A stretch of DNA of 64,000 nt from Polyangium sp. 6x1. Lineage in GTDB: Bacteria > Myxococcota_A > Polyangia > Polyangiales > Polyangiaceae. The notes beneath the pieces were generated by a model, which saw only the letters and a list, made by a program, of their open reading frames with translations, searched no databases and had not been told where the DNA came from. Positions within the stretch are counted from its first letter, which is position 1, and each line of letters begins with the position of its first letter. This document shows positions 26,074 through 35,072 of the stretch, piece after piece. The stretch is from NCBI RefSeq assembly GCF_029946515.1, contig NZ_JARZHH010000016.1:1-64000 (forward strand). The letters are read 5' to 3'. A program made the translations under genes and the position numbers.

Positions 26074-26703
26074 TCAAGGCATGGCCGGGACGACCGCGCA
26101 ATGGCCAGCGACGCAATCGGCTTTCCATTCCGACGGATACACCGGGGCGCAGGGCGGGCAGCCAAACGCGGGCGGGCATACGAGAGCGGACATCGCCTGG
26201 AGCGAGCTCGACGCGACCGCGACGAGGTTGGCCACGCCCCCCATGCAGGCCTCGCAGCAGTCCATGCCGAACCGGAGCGTGCAATCGGCGGCCGCGTTGC
26301 ATTCGCTGAATGCGTGCTTCGAGACGTCGTCCTCCACGCAGCTGCCGGCCTCGCAATATGCGAAGAGGTCCGGGTTCGGCGCGCCCCCGCAGGCGGGGCA
26401 GGCCGTGGGCTCGGGACAAACGAAGGTGCTGTATTCGTCGACTTGATCGACGTGCACGGGCTCGACGTCGGCGAGCGTGGGCTCGCTGCACGGGCCGCAG
26501 CAGGAATTCTTGGCGAGGGTGCACTGACCCGGTCCCGTGCAAGCGCCGAAATTCGGAGCAGCGCCGCCGGTGCCGCCGCTGCCGCCGCTGCCGCCCGCGC
26601 CGCCGCTTCCTTCGTTGACCTCGCTGCCACACGCCGCCGGCAGCGTGGCCACGAGAAGGGCCGAAACCAGAAGAATTCCCTTATTGGATCGCGCTCGAAG
26701 CAT
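26074..26703 (-). CDS. Cysteine-rich lipoprotein with internal duplication
   Basis: The protein has 209 residues. The start at 26703 gives a lipoprotein signal with lipobox PAAC and Cys25, followed by a Gly-rich linker. The mature part is a duplicated Cys-rich module: CTLAKNSCCGPCSEPTLADV with CPEPTACPACGG in the first half, and CTLRFGMDCCEACMGGVANL with CPPAFGCPPC in the second. The pattern suggests stacked disulfides. No enzymatic motif is seen. It is on the same strand as the propeller lipoprotein, 224 bp upstream of it, and divergent from the kinase gene. Confidence 0.65.
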   Translation of the reverse strand: MLRARSNKGILLVSALLVATLPAACGSEVNEGSGGAGGSGGSGGTGGAAPNFGACTGPGQCTLAKNSCCGPCSEPTLADVEPVHVDQVDEYSTFVCPEPTACPACGGAPNPDLFAYCEAGSCVEDDVSKHAFSECNAAADCTLRFGMDCCEACMGGVANLVAVASSSLQAMSALVCPPAFGCPPCAPVYPSEWKADCVAGHCAVVPAMP

Positions 26704-26860
26704 GGGGGCCAGCCTACGAACCCGTGCTTGCACGAGGCAAGGGGGAAATGCGAGCGGGATGTCCTTCCTGGATCCGCCTGGGGCCGCTGTCGTGGTAGGA
26801 TGCTGGATCCCGGCGCGCGGGCTCGACCGGCGGCCGAGGAGAGGGTAGTCCTCGTCAGGC

Positions 26861-28717
26861 ATGAAGCAGGGGCATCAGCAGCAGCGGTACCGCGTCCTCG
26901 ATCGCCTCGCGTCCGGCGGCATGGCCGAGGTGTTCCTCGCGGAGAGCGCGGGGATCGAGGGATTCAAGAAGCGGGTGGCGATCAAGAAGGTCTTGCCCCA
27001 CCTGTCCGAGAAGAAGCGCTTCATCGCGATGTTCCTCGACGAGGCCCGGCTCTCGGCGAACCTCACGCATTCGAATGTCGCCCAGGTATTCGACATCGGC
27101 GTCGGCGATAACGCGTACTTCATCGTGATGGAGTACGTCGATGGCTCGGACCTGAAGGCCATCATCGAATTCATGCGCAAGACGAAGCGGCCCTTCCCGG
27201 TGGAGGTCGCCGTCTACATCGCCGAGAAGATCTGCGACGGCCTCGCCTACGCGCACGAGGCGAAAAACCCCGAGGGCCAGCCGCTCCGCATCGTGCACCG
27301 CGACGTCTCGCCCGCGAACGTGCTCATCACGAAATACGGGGAAATCAAGATCGTCGATTTCGGGCTCGCCAAAGCGACGAGCCAGCTCGAGAAGAGCGAG
27401 CCCGGCATCGTGAAAGGAAAATTCGGCTACCTCTCGCCCGAAGCAACGCAAGGGCTCGAGGTCGACGTGCGCACGGACGTGTTCGCCGTGGGCATCATCC
27501 TGTGGGAGACCCTCGCGCAAAAGCGGCTTTTTCTCGGCGAAAATGATCTGCAGACGGTGATGCGGGTCCGCGAGGCCGTCGTGCCGCCGCTCGCGCCGAT
27601 CAACAAGGACGTGCCGCCGGAGCTCGAGAAGATCATCAACCGCGCGCTCGCCCGGGATCCGGAGAAGCGCTACCCGAGCGCGCGAGAGCTCGGCCGCGCC
27701 CTGAACGGTCTTCTGTTCAAGCTCGGAAAGCCCGTCGGCGCGCACGACGTCGCCGATCTCGTGAGCGGGACCGTGGCGCTGCGTAAAACCGCGGCCCAGG
27801 AAAAAGACACGACGCTGCACAAGCTGATCGAGGCCGCGCTGCTCGAGTTCAACTCGCTGCAAGACGAGCCGCGGCCCGGCGCGCCGAGGGAGAAGTCGAA
27901 GCCCGAGATTGCCGCGCCGCCGCCGCCCGAGGAGCGGCCGCGGGGGCGGGTCTCACAGTTCGAGGACATCGGCAAATGGGCCGAAGAAATGGATCTCGCG
28001 CCCCTCAGCAGCGAGGCGCGCTCGGCGCGGTTCGGTCCAGCGTCGGCGAGGACGGAGCGCGGGCCGGAGAGCAAGCCGGTCCCGAGCAAGCCGGCCGAGA
28101 GCAAGACTACCGAGAGCAAGGCTGCTGAGAGCACGGTCGCCGAGAGCACGGTTGCCGAGAGCAAGGCGGCCGAGAGCCTGCCGGCCGAGAGCCTGCCGGC
28201 CGTGACGGTCAAGGCGACGCCGCAGGCGAAAGCGGACGAGAGCGAGCCGATCGAGAGCCTGCCAGCCGAGACGGTCAAGGCGACGCCGCAAGCGAAGGCG
28301 GACGAGAGCGCGCCGATCGAGAGCCCGCCAGTCGAGACGGTCAAGGCGACGCCGCAGGCGAAGGCGGACGAGGGCGCGGCCCTCAGCGAGCCAGCCGAGA
28401 CGGTCAAGGAGACGCCGCTGGCGAAGGCGGACGAGGGATCCGTCGAGAGCGCGCCGGCCGCGACGAGGAGCCCGGCGCCCAAGAAGGAAAAGGACGCCGC
28501 GGGCAAGACCGGCAAGGCAGGGAAGGCGGGCGCGAAGGGGAAGAAGCGCGAAGGCGCGAAGCTCAGTCAGGAGAGCACGGCCGCGGTCGCAAAGAAGAAG
28601 CCCATCACGAAGCCCGCCGAGGCCGCCGGCAGCAGCAACGTGATGTGGCTCTACGTCGCCGCCGCGGTCCTCTTGCTCGCGGCCAGCGCGTACTACGGCG
28701 GGTTGTTCGGGCCCTGA
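26861..28717 (+). CDS. Eukaryotic-like Ser/Thr protein kinase, membrane-anchored
   Basis: The protein has 618 residues. The kinase domain spans ~10-280: glycine loop 16-25 (LASGGMAEVF), Lys42, Glu61, HRDVSPANV with His146-Asp148, and DFG 166-168. All catalytic residues are present. SPANV replaces the usual KxxN, as often seen in myxobacterial Pkn kinases. Residues ~400-520 are a low-complexity region of AESKAAES and four 22-residue VKATPQAKADES-type repeats. A transmembrane helix lies near the C-terminus (MWLYVAAAVLLLAASAYYGG). It is probably an inner-membrane signalling kinase with the kinase in the cytoplasm. The last 25 bp overlap the convergent PDZ-like gene. Confidence 0.9.
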   Translation: MKQGHQQQRYRVLDRLASGGMAEVFLAESAGIEGFKKRVAIKKVLPHLSEKKRFIAMFLDEARLSANLTHSNVAQVFDIGVGDNAYFIVMEYVDGSDLKAIIEFMRKTKRPFPVEVAVYIAEKICDGLAYAHEAKNPEGQPLRIVHRDVSPANVLITKYGEIKIVDFGLAKATSQLEKSEPGIVKGKFGYLSPEATQGLEVDVRTDVFAVGIILWETLAQKRLFLGENDLQTVMRVREAVVPPLAPINKDVPPELEKIINRALARDPEKRYPSARELGRALNGLLFKLGKPVGAHDVADLVSGTVALRKTAAQEKDTTLHKLIEAALLEFNSLQDEPRPGAPREKSKPEIAAPPPPEERPRGRVSQFEDIGKWAEEMDLAPLSSEARSARFGPASARTERGPESKPVPSKPAESKTTESKAAESTVAESTVAESKAAESLPAESLPAVTVKATPQAKADESEPIESLPAETVKATPQAKADESAPIESPPVETVKATPQAKADEGAALSEPAETVKETPLAKADEGSVESAPAATRSPAPKKEKDAAGKTGKAGKAGAKGKKREGAKLSQESTAAVAKKKPITKPAEAAGSSNVMWLYVAAAVLLLAASAYYGGLFGP

Positions 28718-29472
28718 GCGCGCTTCACCGGGGCGCGGGTCTTCGGCCGCGCGCGCCCCGGTGCCGCGACGCCCTGCCGGCCGATCGACGGGATCTCGAC
28801 GGCCACGCTGAGCCGCTGATCGCCACGCCAAACCTCGCCCGTGACCACCTTCGCGTTTTGCTTGAGCGCGGCCGCGACCGCGCCGATGACGACGCTGGTC
28901 GAGGTCGCCGGCGCGCCGCTGATCCGCGTGAGCACGTCGCCATCACGTAGCCCCGCGCCGTAGCCGCCGACGCCCTGGAGCGCGATCCCCGCGGGCCTCG
29001 GGCCGCTCGCGGGCACGGGGACACCCGAGGGGACGACGCCGCTTTGCACCGCGCGCGCGACGACGTCGGCGCGCACGTGAATGCCGCCGCGCGGCGCCGG
29101 GGTTCGCGAGGACGAACCTTTTTTCGCGGGGTCGAGCGTGTCGCTCGGTGGCTCGACGGGCGCTCGAAGCACGTCGAGCCCGGGCACGTGCGGGAGGTCG
29201 AGGTCGAGATCGAGGGAGGCAGGGCCCCGCGCGGGAGCGTCCGTCTCGTCGGCGTTGCGAAAGGCGAACGCTCGATCGAGCGCGTCGGCGAGGAGCGCGC
29301 CGAGGGAACGCGCGCCGTGGTCGACGAGCGCGCGTGCGGCGAAAGGAAGGGTGACGAGCGGAAGGACGATCAGGAGCGCGGCGAGCAAGCGAACGAGCGT
29401 CCGCTGCTCACCGCGCCCGAGCGAGAGAGAGAGCTGCTCAGCTCTCTTCCTCGTCGTCATCCTCGTCTTCAT
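28693..29472 (-). CDS. Membrane-anchored PDZ-like (GspC-type) protein
   Basis: The protein has 259 residues. A transmembrane helix lies near 30-48 (LLAALLIVLPLVTLPFAARA). An Ala/Pro/Asp-rich linker follows. Residues ~150-235 resemble a PDZ domain (GIALQGVGGYGAGLRDGDVL, TRISGAPATS, VTGEVWRGDQRLSVAVEIP), the arrangement seen at the end of type II secretion GspC proteins. No gsp genes are adjacent, so the partner is unknown. The start overlaps the end of infC by 35 bp; ATG 29460 is an alternative. The 3' end overlaps the convergent kinase by 25 bp. Confidence 0.65.
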   Translation of the reverse strand: MKTRMTTRKRAEQLSLSLGRGEQRTLVRLLAALLIVLPLVTLPFAARALVDHGARSLGALLADALDRAFAFRNADETDAPARGPASLDLDLDLPHVPGLDVLRAPVEPPSDTLDPAKKGSSSRTPAPRGGIHVRADVVARAVQSGVVPSGVPVPASGPRPAGIALQGVGGYGAGLRDGDVLTRISGAPATSTSVVIGAVAAALKQNAKVVTGEVWRGDQRLSVAVEIPSIGRQGVAAPGRARPKTRAPVKRAQGPNNPP

Positions 29473-30160
29473 CCTCTTCTTCGTCGAGCTGCTCCTCGAG
29501 CTTGCGGAGCGCCTCGTCCTGCTCGCTGAGGGCCGGTGCGGTGCGGCCCTCCTGGATGGCCTTCTGCCGCGCCTTCTCGGCGGCGGCGCGGGCCTGCGCG
29601 ACCTTCTGCATGACGGCAGGCTTCGGCGCGATGAGCAGCGTCATCGTGCGTTGCTCCATGGCGGGGCGCACCTCCACGTTCGCGAGCTCCTCGCACTGCT
29701 GCACGATCCAGTCGAGCTGCTCCTGCGCCTTCTCGGGGTGCGTGATCTCGCGACCACGGAAGCGCACGGTGAACTTGACCTTGTGACCGGCCTCGATGAA
29801 GCGGAGCGCCGCGCGCGACTTGAACGCGAGGTCGTGATCGTCCGTCTTCGGACGGAGCTTGATCTCCTTGATCTCGACCACGCTCTGCTTGCGCTTCGCC
29901 TCGCGCGCCTTCTTCTTCTCGTCGTACTTGTACTTGCCGAAGTCGAGGATCTTGCAGACGGGCGGATCGGCCTTGGGATTGACCTCCACCAGATCGAGGC
30001 CTCGCTCCTGGGCACGCCGCAGGGCCTCGTGGGTCGGCATGATGCCGAGCATCTCGCCCTCTTCCCCGATGACCCGGATTTCCGGAACCCGGATTCGCTG
30101 ATTGATTCGGATCTGCGGTCCTCGCTGGGCCTGTCGAGGGTCGAAGCGTCGCATGCTCAT
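29438..30160 (-). CDS. infC: Translation initiation factor IF-3 with acidic C-terminal extension
   Basis: The protein has 240 residues against the usual ~175-180. The N-domain (GPQIRINQRIRVPEIRVIGE, EALRRAQERGLDLVEVNPKA, PPVCKILDFGKYKYD), linker (KKAREAKRKQ) and C-domain (KEIKLRPKTDDHD, GHKVKFTVRFRGREITH) are complete. After residue ~180 an Ala/Lys helix is followed by an Asp/Glu run. Myxococcus xanthus Dsg is an IF-3 with a C-terminal extension tied to development, so this is a lineage trait. Two Met codons (30160 and 30154) are possible starts; AAGGAG is 15 bases before the first. rpmI and rplT are not downstream, unlike the usual infC-rpmI-rplT order. Confidence 0.93.
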   Translation of the reverse strand: MSMRRFDPRQAQRGPQIRINQRIRVPEIRVIGEEGEMLGIMPTHEALRRAQERGLDLVEVNPKADPPVCKILDFGKYKYDEKKKAREAKRKQSVVEIKEIKLRPKTDDHDLAFKSRAALRFIEAGHKVKFTVRFRGREITHPEKAQEQLDWIVQQCEELANVEVRPAMEQRTMTLLIAPKPAVMQKVAQARAAAEKARQKAIQEGRTAPALSEQDEALRKLEEQLDEEEDEDEDDDEEES

Positions 30161-30707
30161 GTGTGGTCTCGCTGTCTCCTTGCTTGTGCTCTACGGACAA
30201 TCCACGGCTCGCCCCGTTCGCCCGTCAGGAGGACGGGAACAGGGCCCCCACAATCTCGCCCGGATGGTCCGCGTTATCAACGGGCGGAAGCTGTCTCCGG
30301 GCGCGAAGTCACGTCCGGCGCTCGTTCTCCACCAGGCACGGCCGGTCGGGAGGGCTCGTGCGGGGGAGGGACGACACGGGCGCCGACCCGGGCGGCGCGG
30401 CGGCGCGGAGGCGTGGGCCATCGCGGCGCGCTCGGCGCCTCCCGCGGGATTTGCGCGGGCGACGTGTCCTCCACGCGCGGGAGCCGCGGGCGCCTCGTGC
30501 ACGACGGAGACCCCATGCAGGACGCGCGCCGCTCGCCCGGCGTGCATCGCGTTCGCCCCGCATCCACCGATGCGTGCGCTTCGCGCGAGCCGAGCGAACT
30601 GGACGTATCCGACGTCCTTGCTGACCCCAAAGGTCCTCACGAGGACGGGCAGGCGACATCCGCCAGGAGGCGGGAACCTGCAGAAGGGTCCTCGTGCCGA
30701 AACTTTG
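30161..30707 (-). other. infC upstream region, about 550 bp without a gene
   Basis: Overlapping open frames here are compositional. AAGGAG (about 30176-30181 on the minus strand) serves infC. The remainder separates tRNA-Val(GAC) from infC and could hold the infC promoter and leader. A CCCGTC-AGGAG-GACGGG hairpin lies near 30220-30237. I see no riboswitch that I can name. Confidence 0.4.
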
Positions 30708-30779
<72 letters not shown>

Positions 30780-31065
30780 GTACCGCTTCCTCCGCCGCCC
30801 GCCGATGTGCGGTGCGTCGAAGGGAGGCGCATGGCTACCAGGCCCTTTCGGTCCGGTCAAGAAAAAAAACGAATCCGGGGGTGCGAAGGAGGGGGACCGG
30901 TAGCCGGGGGGACGGGAGGCCAGGGTAGGGGGCGACCATTTGTTCCGGGTTCTCCGGCGGTTCCTTGCGTGGAACCTCGATCGTGGGTATGGACGGCCGC
31001 TTTCCGAATGATCGGGGGCTCGCATTCGGGGAGCCAAGCTTCGTCCCCGTGGAGGTTACCGCCTC

Positions 31066-31497
31066 GTGACCACGCTGTTTTTGTCTCAGCCGACCACCGT
31101 CTCGCCGGGCCAGGGCGCGCCGCCCGCGCCCGCTCCTGCCCAGCCGTCCCAGGGCGCTCCGACGCAGGCCCCCGAGGGGGGCGGCGGCGGCGGCGGCCAG
31201 CCGTTCGGCGGGATGACGATCCTGTTCTTCCTGCTGCCGTTGCTCTTCGTGTTCCTGATGACGCGGAACCAATCGAAGAAGCAGAAGGATCTCGAGGCGG
31301 CCCTGAAGCCGGGTGACAAGGTCGTCACCCAGGCGGGGCTCATCGGCAAGTTGATCGAGGTCGGCGACAGGACGGTCAAGCTGGAGATCGCGCCCGGCGT
31401 GAACGTGCAGGTCCTGAAGGCCGCCATCCAGGGCGTCGACGGCGAGCCGAAGCCCGCGGCCGAGGCGAAGGACAAGGCGCAGGAAAAGAAAGCGTAG
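31066..31497 (+). CDS. yajC: Preprotein translocase subunit YajC
   Basis: The protein has 143 residues. GTG 31066 has GGAGG about 12 bases upstream. A Pro/Ala/Gly-rich N-terminal extension of ~45 residues precedes the single membrane helix (MTILFFLLPLLFVFLMT), then the cytoplasmic YajC domain (KDLEAALKPGDKVVTQAGLI, GKLIEVGDRTVKLEIAPGVN) and a charged tail. YajC associates with SecDF. The gene lies 54 bp before secD in the same orientation. The N-terminal extension is longer than in enteric YajC. Confidence 0.9.
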   Translation: MTTLFLSQPTTVSPGQGAPPAPAPAQPSQGAPTQAPEGGGGGGGQPFGGMTILFFLLPLLFVFLMTRNQSKKQKDLEAALKPGDKVVTQAGLIGKLIEVGDRTVKLEIAPGVNVQVLKAAIQGVDGEPKPAAEAKDKAQEKKA

Positions 31498-31551
31498 CGC
31501 GCGCGCTTCGGCTAAGAAGGGCTCGCGACCGCCCCCCGAGTCGACCCTCCC

Positions 31552-33699
31552 ATGATCTACAACATCCTCCAGTACGCTTTCGCTGGCCTCGGCGCGCTGT
31601 CCCTCGGGCTCGGCGCGTGGCAGAGGTCGAAGCGCGGCGTCTTCGTCATGTCGGCGATCGCGTCGTTCTGCACCGCGATCGCCGCGCACTACCACGTGTT
31701 CTGGGCGACCGCGACGTTCGGGCTCGCCGTGCCGTGGGCCCTGTTCTGCGCGCTGAACACGATCGATCTCTCGTGGCGCACGAAGACCGGGTTCGTCCTG
31801 TTCCTCGCGCTCGGGTCGTGGCTCTGCATCTACCCGACGTACTCGGACGAGCGGTACGGCCGCATCGACCGCTCGGGCCTCGCGCCCGAGGAGCGCGCGA
31901 AGGTCGAAGAGGACGCGCGCGTGGGCAACCGCGGCGTGCGCGAGTGGCTGCTTTCGAACATCGACTTCCGCCTCGTGCGCGGCCTCGATCTGAAGGGCGG
32001 CCTCCGGCTCGTCTACACGGTCGACGTCGACGAGGCGATCAAGGACAAGCGCGACCGGTACTACGACGAGCTGCGCCAGGCGCTCGCGCGCTCGTACGGG
32101 ATCATCGGGGCGGAGCAGCAGGCGTCGGTCGAGGATCTGAAGAAGCTCGCCGGCAAGGTGCGCGTCGAGAAGTCGCGCGAGAACGCGGGCACGCTCTTCA
32201 TCAACTTCGAGGACGCGGCGGACGCGGACAAGGTGAACGACGAGTTCATGCGTCCGTTCCAGGAGATGCAGCGTCAGTTCTCGTCGGATCGCAAGCGCGT
32301 CACGCTTCGCATCAAGAGCGAGGTCGAGTCCGAGATCCGCACGAAGGCCGTGGCGCAGGCGAAGGAGACGGTGCTCCGCCGCGTTGACAGCCTCGGCCTC
32401 AAGGAGGCCGGCGTCACGACGCGCGACGAGGACATCATCATCGAGATCCCGGGCGACAACGATCAGACGTTCGCCGAGATCCGCGACATCGTCAGCCAGA
32501 CGGCGCGCCTCGAGTTCAAGCTGCTCGACGATGATGTGAACTTCTTCGAGGCCGAGGTCCGGAACCCGAAGAACAAGGAAGTGAAGGGCCTGCGCTTCCA
32601 GCAGGAGCAGGTCTCGGTCGGCCCCGGCAAGCAGAAGGTCAACTACTACGCGGTCCTCGAGCACATGGAGGGCGAGGACATGCGTCAGGCGCTCGCGCGG
32701 CTGCGCGAGTGGACCGCGTCGCTGTCGGTGCCCGACGATCACGAGATCGGGTACGGCAAGTACCAGGCCTTCGACGAGGAGAAGGGCACGGTCGAGGACG
32801 TCGGCTGGAGGACCTACTACCTCTTCAGCAAGGCCGAGGTCACCGGCGACATGGTGCGCGACGCGCAGGCGATGCCGGATCCGAGCGATCGCGGCCTCGG
32901 CGGCTGGCTCGTGCGCATGGAGCTCACGGGCGTCGGCGCGGACAGGTTCGAGGACATCACCGAGAAGAACGTGAAGCGTCGCTTCGCGATCATCCTCGAC
33001 CAGAAGGTCGAGAGCGCGCCCGTCATCCAGACGAAGATTCCGGGCGGCATCGCGACGATCACGATGGGCTCGGCGAACGTGGACCAGCAGGTCACGGACG
33101 CGCGCAAGCTCGAGCTCGTGCTGCGCTCGGGCGCGCTGCCCGCGCCGATCTCGCCCTCGAACGAGCAGCGCATCGGTCCGTCGCTCGGTCAGGACGCGAT
33201 CGTGCAGGGCGCGAAGGGCGGCCTCGCCGGCGTCATCCTGGTGCTCCTGTTCATGCAGGTCTACTACAGCCGCGCGGGCGCGATCGCGAACTTCGCCGTG
33301 CTCTTCAACATGGTGCTGCAGGTGGCGATCCTCGCGATGTTCGGCGCGTCGATGACGCTGCCCGGGATCGCGGGCCTCGTGCTCACCGTCGGCATCGCGG
33401 TCGACGCGAACGTCCTCATCAACGAGCGCATCCGTGAGGAGCTGCGGCACGGCAAGAGCCCGCGGGCGGCGGTGGACGTGGGCTACGACAAGGCCTTCAG
33501 CGCCATCCTCGACGGGCACGTGACCACGCTGATCTCGGGCCTCATCCTGGCGCAGTACGGTTCGGGTCCCATCAAGGGCTTCGCCGTGACGCTCATCGTG
33601 GGCATCGCGGTCAGCCTGTTCACCGGCGTCGTCTGCACCCGGCTCATGTTCGACTGGGCGGTGCGGGCTCGTAAGGTCAAGAAGCTCCACCTAGGCTGA
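31552..33699 (+). CDS. secD: Protein translocase subunit SecD
   Basis: The protein has 715 residues. The D1 motif GLDLKGGLRLVYTVD lies near residue 145. A large periplasmic part (P1) follows, with DRFEDITEKNVKRRFAIILD before the membrane block of five C-terminal helices (GLAGVILVLLFMQVYYS, GIAGLVLTVGIAVDANVLI, GFAVTLIVGIAVSLFTGV). VDANVLINERIREE is the conserved D4-like motif. About 90 residues with three extra predicted helices (LGALSLGLGAWQ, AVPWALFCALNTI, TGFVLFLALGSWL) precede the usual first helix, which is unusual. SecD with SecF uses proton motive force to assist Sec export. Confidence 0.93.
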   Translation: MIYNILQYAFAGLGALSLGLGAWQRSKRGVFVMSAIASFCTAIAAHYHVFWATATFGLAVPWALFCALNTIDLSWRTKTGFVLFLALGSWLCIYPTYSDERYGRIDRSGLAPEERAKVEEDARVGNRGVREWLLSNIDFRLVRGLDLKGGLRLVYTVDVDEAIKDKRDRYYDELRQALARSYGIIGAEQQASVEDLKKLAGKVRVEKSRENAGTLFINFEDAADADKVNDEFMRPFQEMQRQFSSDRKRVTLRIKSEVESEIRTKAVAQAKETVLRRVDSLGLKEAGVTTRDEDIIIEIPGDNDQTFAEIRDIVSQTARLEFKLLDDDVNFFEAEVRNPKNKEVKGLRFQQEQVSVGPGKQKVNYYAVLEHMEGEDMRQALARLREWTASLSVPDDHEIGYGKYQAFDEEKGTVEDVGWRTYYLFSKAEVTGDMVRDAQAMPDPSDRGLGGWLVRMELTGVGADRFEDITEKNVKRRFAIILDQKVESAPVIQTKIPGGIATITMGSANVDQQVTDARKLELVLRSGALPAPISPSNEQRIGPSLGQDAIVQGAKGGLAGVILVLLFMQVYYSRAGAIANFAVLFNMVLQVAILAMFGASMTLPGIAGLVLTVGIAVDANVLINERIREELRHGKSPRAAVDVGYDKAFSAILDGHVTTLISGLILAQYGSGPIKGFAVTLIVGIAVSLFTGVVCTRLMFDWAVRARKVKKLHLG

Positions 33700-33708
33700 G
33701 GCGCAGCA

Positions 33709-34965
33709 ATGGAATTCATCAAGCCTGGGCGACAGTTCGACTTCATGAGCAAGCGCTGGCTCTTCATGGGCCTCAGCGCACTGCTCCTGCTCGCGTCGAT
33801 CGTCGCCTTCATCAAGCCGGGACCCCACCTCGGCACCGACTTCAAGGGCGGCACGGAGCTCGAGGTCGCCTTCCTCAAGTCGACGGAGGCCGGCGACATC
33901 CGTGCGGCCGTCGAGTCGCTCGGCTTTGCGGCGCCTGACGTCATCCGCGTGAAGGACAGCGGCGCCGAGGACACGCACCGCTTCCTGATCCGCGTGCAAG
34001 AGGTCAGCTCCCTCGGCGAGGAGCAGAAAGAGGCGATCCGCCAGAAGCTCTGCATCCTGCCCGAGGGCACGGCGGCAAGCGCGGAGTTCGAGGCGCGTTG
34101 CCCCGGGAACGCGCGCGCCAGCGAGATCAAGTTCAGCCCCGGCGGCGACAAGATCACGATGCGGTACGAGGTCGAGCCCGACCTCGCGGCCATCCGCTCG
34201 CAGCTCACGGGCATCCCCGGCGTCGAGCTCCGCACGGGCGAGAACAACCCCGTCGTCGTGAGCGCGCGTGACCACAAGGTCGAGGCGCAGCTCAAGTCGC
34301 GCGGCGATCAGCTCCTCGACGGCCTGCGCAGCAAGCTCGGCGCCGACGTGGTGCCCGAGCGCGCGCTGCGGGTCGAGTGGATCGGCCCCAAGGCGGGCGC
34401 GCAGCTCCGCGACGCGGCCATCCGCAGCATCGCGATCGCGATCGTGTTCATCATGGCCTACATCGCGTTCCGGTTCGATCTCCGGTTCGCGCCCGGCGGC
34501 ATCCTCGCCCTCGTCCACGACGTCGGCATCGCGCTCGGGGCCATGATCGTCACGCACCGCGAGATCACGCTCTCCACGGTCGCCGCGATGCTCACGATCG
34601 TCGGTTACTCGATCACGGACACGGTCGTCGTGTACGACCGTATCCGCGAGAACCTGACGAAGCACCGGAACATGTCGTTCTCGGCGATCATCAACCTGTC
34701 GATCTCCGAGATGCTCGGACGCACGATCATCACGTCCGGCGTGACGGCGCTCTCGATGGTGTGCTTCCTCGTGTGGGGCACCGGCGTCATCAAGGATTTC
34801 GCCTTCGCCCTGCTCATCGGCATCCTGGTCGGCACGTACTCGTCGATCTACGTCGCCGCGCCGTTCACGGAGTGGATCGACCGCAGGTTCTTCGGCGGCC
34901 AGGCGACGGCCCAGAAGAAGATCACCCGCACGAAGGCCGTCAAGCGCGCCGACGCGGTGGTCTAG
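33709..34965 (+). CDS. secF: Protein translocase subunit SecF
   Basis: The protein has 418 residues and starts 9 bp after secD. The first helix (WLFMGLSALLLLASIVAFI) is followed by LGTDFKGGTELEV, the D1 motif. A periplasmic loop of ~200 residues is longer than in short SecF proteins. Five C-terminal helices include IAIAIVFIMAYIAFRFD and TVAAMLTIVGYSITDTVVVY with DRIRENL, typical for the family. yajC-secD-secF forms one operon, closed by the terminator at 34991. Confidence 0.93.
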   Translation: MEFIKPGRQFDFMSKRWLFMGLSALLLLASIVAFIKPGPHLGTDFKGGTELEVAFLKSTEAGDIRAAVESLGFAAPDVIRVKDSGAEDTHRFLIRVQEVSSLGEEQKEAIRQKLCILPEGTAASAEFEARCPGNARASEIKFSPGGDKITMRYEVEPDLAAIRSQLTGIPGVELRTGENNPVVVSARDHKVEAQLKSRGDQLLDGLRSKLGADVVPERALRVEWIGPKAGAQLRDAAIRSIAIAIVFIMAYIAFRFDLRFAPGGILALVHDVGIALGAMIVTHREITLSTVAAMLTIVGYSITDTVVVYDRIRENLTKHRNMSFSAIINLSISEMLGRTIITSGVTALSMVCFLVWGTGVIKDFAFALLIGILVGTYSSIYVAAPFTEWIDRRFFGGQATAQKKITRTKAVKRADAVV

Positions 34966-34990
34966 ACCTCGCTCTCTGTCCGAGCGAACG

Positions 34991-35030
34991 ACGCCCCGCG
35001 GTGCGCACCACCGCGGGGCGTTTCGTTTTT
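34991..35030 (+). terminator. Rho-independent terminator of yajC-secD-secF
   Basis: ACGCCCCGCGGTG (34991-35003) and CACCGCGGGGCGT (35009-35021) form a perfect 13-bp stem with a 5-base loop, followed by TTCGTTTTT. It lies 25 bp after the secF stop. Confidence 0.92.
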
Positions 35031-35072
35031 CCAGGAACCAGGCACGCCAAACGGGCGGGTTTTCCGACCGGC

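Noticed and set aside
25850-26632. N-terminal extension of the propeller lipoprotein up to 26632
   Set aside because: It is antisense-like to the neighbouring lipoprotein gene and would bury the lipoprotein signal that starts at 25849.
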